Assembly: GCF_027942865.1 (NCBI RefSeq)
Contig: NC_134515.1
Coordinates: forward strand, 24,264,227-24,328,226
DNA from: Odontesthes bonariensis
Lineage: Eukaryota; Chordata; Actinopteri; Atheriniformes; Atherinopsidae
Direction of reading: 5' to 3'
Length of the DNA stretch: 64,000 nt
The notes below the pieces were generated by a model. It had not been told where the DNA came from and searched no databases. It worked only from the letters and a program-made list of their open reading frames with translations. The position numbers were made by a program, and so were the translations under genes. Of the stretch, positions 63,859 through 64,000 are shown piece by piece (within the stretch, counting starts at the first letter, position 1; each line of letters begins with the position of its first letter).

Positions 63859-64000
63859 GACCAACCTCTCCTCTCCCACTGCGCAGCTCTGAAGATCTCT
63901 GTAGCTGCTGAAAATGTTCCAGTTTCTCCCTCTTGTCTCCTTCTGTGCCTTCACGCCAAGAAAAGCTCCCCTGTCATCGCGCTCTTTATGCGTCCCCTGA
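63859..64000 (-). other. b3galt4 5' UTR or upstream DNA
   Basis: GC-rich leader with one out-of-frame upstream ATG near 63977. The promoter lies at or beyond the window edge. Confidence 0.5.

Noticed and set aside
62737-63954. Longer 405-residue b3galt4 product from position 63954
   Set aside because: That position is GTG, not ATG; the first in-frame ATG is at 63858 and gives a length close to the human protein.

Overview
The window is nuclear DNA of a ray-finned fish, most likely a percomorph teleost. Genes are split into short exons with GT-AG introns. The spaces between them hold families typical of teleost genomes: hAT, piggyBac-like, Tc1/mariner and PIF/Harbinger DNA elements, L2-like, I-like, L1 and Rex3-type LINE pieces, a tRNA-derived SINE, and a Ty1/copia element. 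No bacterial, plasmid or CRISPR features were seen. The species cannot be named from the sequence alone.

Genes from left to right. (1) The 3' half of ogg1 (+), the 8-oxoguanine DNA glycosylase, positions 795-1648. (2) prrt3 (+), a proline-rich seven-pass membrane protein, coding 15542-21614, with a probable untranslated first exon ending at 7938. (3) Three tandem cytosolic sulfotransferase genes of the SULT1 type (-), at 23801-25197, 33514-37450 and 38687-42189. Each has seven coding exons of matching sizes, with the start codon directly after a splice acceptor. (4) wdr46 (+), 45119-56809, 14 exons, a small-subunit processome protein. (5) b3galt4 (-), 62737-63858, a single-exon beta-1,3-galactosyltransferase running towards wdr46.

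Transposons fill much of the rest. A hAT element (4616-5776) carries a TTAA-flanked element inside it. An almost intact Ty1/copia element (25419-30146) sits in the first intron of the first sulfotransferase gene; its two 256-bp LTRs look identical and its primer-binding site matches the anticodon region of initiator tRNA-Met. A Tc1/mariner-like element (31182-32871) holds a 5'-truncated I-like LINE with 13-bp target duplications. wdr46 intron 11 is a 4.3-kb pile of hAT, palindromic and L1 sequence, and two copies of one SINE lie in other wdr46 introns. A decayed PIF/Harbinger element lies at 58281-59873.

The housekeeping genes do not form one pathway. The functional cluster is the sulfotransferase array. 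Two copies keep every recognised PAPS-binding and catalytic residue, while the third (23801-25197) keeps an open frame but has lost key residues of the PAPS loop and of the dimer motif. ogg1-prrt3 and wdr46-b3galt4 match gene neighbours known from human 3p25 and 6p21 respectively, which supports the gene calls. I found no clear evidence of a wholly new biological system; the altered sulfotransferase and the copia element are the strongest leads.
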